Positions 62,511 through 64,000 of a stretch of 64,000 nt of DNA are shown in pieces. Under the pieces are notes generated by a model. That model ran no database searches and was not told the origin of the DNA. It saw only the letters and a list, made by a program, of their open reading frames with translations. Origin of the DNA: Alphaproteobacteria bacterium RIFCSPHIGHO2_01_FULL_41_14 (GTDB taxonomy: Bacteria; Pseudomonadota; Alphaproteobacteria; UBA7879; UBA5542); NCBI GenBank assembly GCA_001767855.1, contig MEMF01000001.1, positions 1 through 64,000 on the forward strand, written 5' to 3'. Numbering within the stretch: position 1 is the first letter of the stretch; the number at the start of each line of letters is the position of its first letter. A program made the translations under genes and the position numbers.

Positions 62511-64000
62511 TTAGCCTTGTCCATGTGTTAAAGCTTTAAACTTCTTGCTGAGACCAAACACAGACAAGATCCAGAAGAACACGACGATGATCAAGATCGG
62601 GGCAATGATATGAACTAGCTGGTACAAAGCGCTCCCCGCAAAGGCGGTGAGCAACCCAATCTGAATGTAGGCGCCTCCAGATTTTCCGCCGCGTCCACCG
62701 ATCACATCAACGGCCGCTTTTCCTTTGGTCTTTAATTCAGGATCAAGAGGAATGTAAGCCATCTCTTTGGTTGGATCAAACAGCGAGTACTTTACGGCTT
62801 TTCCAAAGGCGTTCACGCCCAGACCTAAGAACACGGCAAAAACAACCAGTTCTTTGTTCATCATGCCTTGAGCAATGGCTTCCGCAATTTTCATGCCTTC
62901 GGGCGTCATAGTGTTGTTATAGAAAATAACGCCGAAGAAAATCAAAATGCCAACCAACAAGACAACGGGTGTAATGAGGGCGGCGGTTCTCCAAGAGAAA
63001 CGACGAAGGATATTACTGCCAACAAGCATCAAGGTGATGGCAATAAGGCCAGTTACAGTGGAAAGTACGCCCATCGTCGCGTTATAGTCATTCTCATTTG
63101 GGAAAGCGATCTTGATTTGTCCCTTCCATACCCCTTCAAAAATATTGATGGAGACACCATACGCCAGAACGAGCATGGCGATCAGCCCCAAATAAGGAGA
63201 CGTGGCAATGACCTTCAAGCTTTGCATAACGGAAAGTTTTTCTTTTTTCTTCTTTCCTTCCCCCATGGCTTCTGGGTCATAGTAACGCTTGTCTGTGAGA
63301 ACAGCTCTGTTCATCCAGTAGAAAGTGGCCAGAAAGATACTACCAAGGAATACGACAAGCCCCATTAAGTACTTTAAGCTTAATCCCCAGGCTTCTGTTT
63401 TGGAAAGCCCCATGGTGGTGGTGACTTGGGATAAGTAGTACACAGCCGGTCCTGATAAGAGCAACCCAAAATTTCCTAAAAATCCAAACATTCCATAGAA
63501 ACGTTTTGCTTGAATCACTGGTGTAATAGCGTTCGCAAACTGCCAGAATAAGAGAGACAAGATAGCGCTTCCCCAAAGTTCGGAGAGAATATAGAATACA
63601 CTGTACGTCCAGTTTCCAATGATGGGGATAATCCAGTGAAGGGTTGGATACGCCGCTTGATACTGCGCAATCGTTTCGGGTGTCATATGTATCACGTCTT
63701 TCAACGGATAAATAATGTACCCAAAACAACCAAAAAAGGCTAAGAAAGGGACAGCTGTGATGTAAAACAAACCTTCTCTTTTGAAAATGTTAGCTGCTTT
63801 TGTGTACATGATCATGAAGAGGATGGCAGATCCCGTCACGCCTATTCCTTTTAGAAAGGCTAAGCTCTCGGCGCCTGATCCGGGAGCCGTCACAACGAGG
63901 GCATCTTTTGTGTCGCGAAGAACGGTATAAATGGCCAACACACAAAACATAATGAGACCCATGGGCAAGAACTTTTTCAATTCATGATCATGAATCGGCC
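62511..64000 (-). CDS. tlc: ATP/ADP translocase (nucleotide transport protein, Tlc/Npt family), 5' end beyond the window
   Basis: Inner-membrane antiporter that imports host ATP in exchange for ADP, the hallmark of energy-parasitic bacteria (Rickettsia, Chlamydia, Holosporales) and plastids. At least 489 residues with about 12 transmembrane helices; family blocks are YTVLRDTKDALVVTAPGSGAE, GFLGNFGLLLSGP and SLFDPTKEMAYIPLDPELKTKGKAAVDV. A TTG at 63980 can serve as start, but the frame stays open to the window edge and reads PIHDHELKKFLPMG, matching the family just inside its N-terminus, so the gene almost certainly begins outside. Other paralogues may carry different nucleotides, so exact substrate is not certain. 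Confidence 0.95.
   Translation of the reverse strand, partial: PIHDHELKKFLPMGLIMFCVLAIYTVLRDTKDALVVTAPGSGAESLAFLKGIGVTGSAILFMIMYTKAANIFKREGLFYITAVPFLAFFGCFGYIIYPLKDVIHMTPETIAQYQAAYPTLHWIIPIIGNWTYSVFYILSELWGSAILSLLFWQFANAITPVIQAKRFYGMFGFLGNFGLLLSGPAVYYLSQVTTTMGLSKTEAWGLSLKYLMGLVVFLGSIFLATFYWMNRAVLTDKRYYDPEAMGEGKKKKEKLSVMQSLKVIATSPYLGLIAMLVLAYGVSINIFEGVWKGQIKIAFPNENDYNATMGVLSTVTGLIAITLMLVGSNILRRFSWRTAALITPVVLLVGILIFFGVIFYNNTMTPEGMKIAEAIAQGMMNKELVVFAVFLGLGVNAFGKAVKYSLFDPTKEMAYIPLDPELKTKGKAAVDVIGGRGGKSGGAYIQIGLLTAFAGSALYQLVHIIAPILIIVVFFWILSVFGLSKKFKALTHGQG

Noticed and set aside
1..64000. Insertion sequences, prophage or rRNA genes
   Set aside because: No transposase, integrase, phage structural gene or rRNA sequence was seen on either strand.

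Overview
The window reads as a stretch of chromosome from an intracellular alphaproteobacterium of the Holosporales/Rickettsiales kind. The pointers are an ATP/ADP translocase at the right edge (energy parasitism), genes largely confined to alphaproteobacteria (TrcR/DUF1013, a Tim44-domain protein, a mitofilin-like gene next to hemY), conserved alphaproteobacterial gene orders (miaB-phoH-ybeY-corC; cpoB-tilS-ftsH-glmM; erpA-xthA), a trimeric autotransporter adhesin and an unusual load of unrecognised secreted proteins. The genus cannot be fixed from the sequence alone.

Layout. 0-7 kb: the 3' end of a broken subtilisin-type protease gene, a 2-Cys peroxiredoxin, tRNA-Arg(ACG), an APH-fold kinase, an OmpA-domain protein, rlmH-rsfS and secA. 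7-12.1 kb: an accessory block with two (perhaps three) tandem secreted proteins of unknown function followed by a trimeric autotransporter adhesin full of in-frame repeats. 12.4-19.3 kb: housekeeping (miaB, phoH, ybeY, corC, malic enzyme, tim44, mltA) ending in what looks like a stump of an Smr gene. 19.3-26.4 kb: a second accessory block in which all six larger proteins start with a signal peptide: a basic protein with an NLS-like cluster, an exported kinase-like protein, a two-repeat protein, an S1 serine protease, a 485-residue unknown and an outer-membrane beta-barrel. 26.4-37.5 kb: accD, rpmI-rplT, pheS-pheT, lepA, a second APH-fold kinase, yjdM, hemY with its mitofilin-like partner, greA. 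37.5-45 kb: a Bax-inhibitor-1 protein, then a minus-strand set trcR - prepilin peptidase - gspE - gspF - gspL-like - gspM-like, then rpmE, chaB and ogt. 45-50.4 kb: glmM, ftsH, tilS, cpoB, tightly packed. 50.5-64 kb: valS, a small lipoprotein that is easy to miss, murJ, erpA-xthA, a SPOR protein, an AEC transporter, an ABC1/UbiB kinase, pepF, tadA-truA and the ATP/ADP translocase, which runs off the right edge.

How it fits together. Most genes serve translation, tRNA modification, envelope upkeep and Sec export. The two accessory blocks supply proteins exported through Sec, the adhesin and possibly a reduced type II secretion/type IV pilus machine. The most novel material is the 19.3-26.4 kb island, the three unrelated secreted proteins that share an Asp-rich DDDP motif just after the signal peptide, and TrcR carrying a histone-H1-like lysine tail at the head of the secretion operon. 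All functional statements for the unknown secreted proteins are inference.
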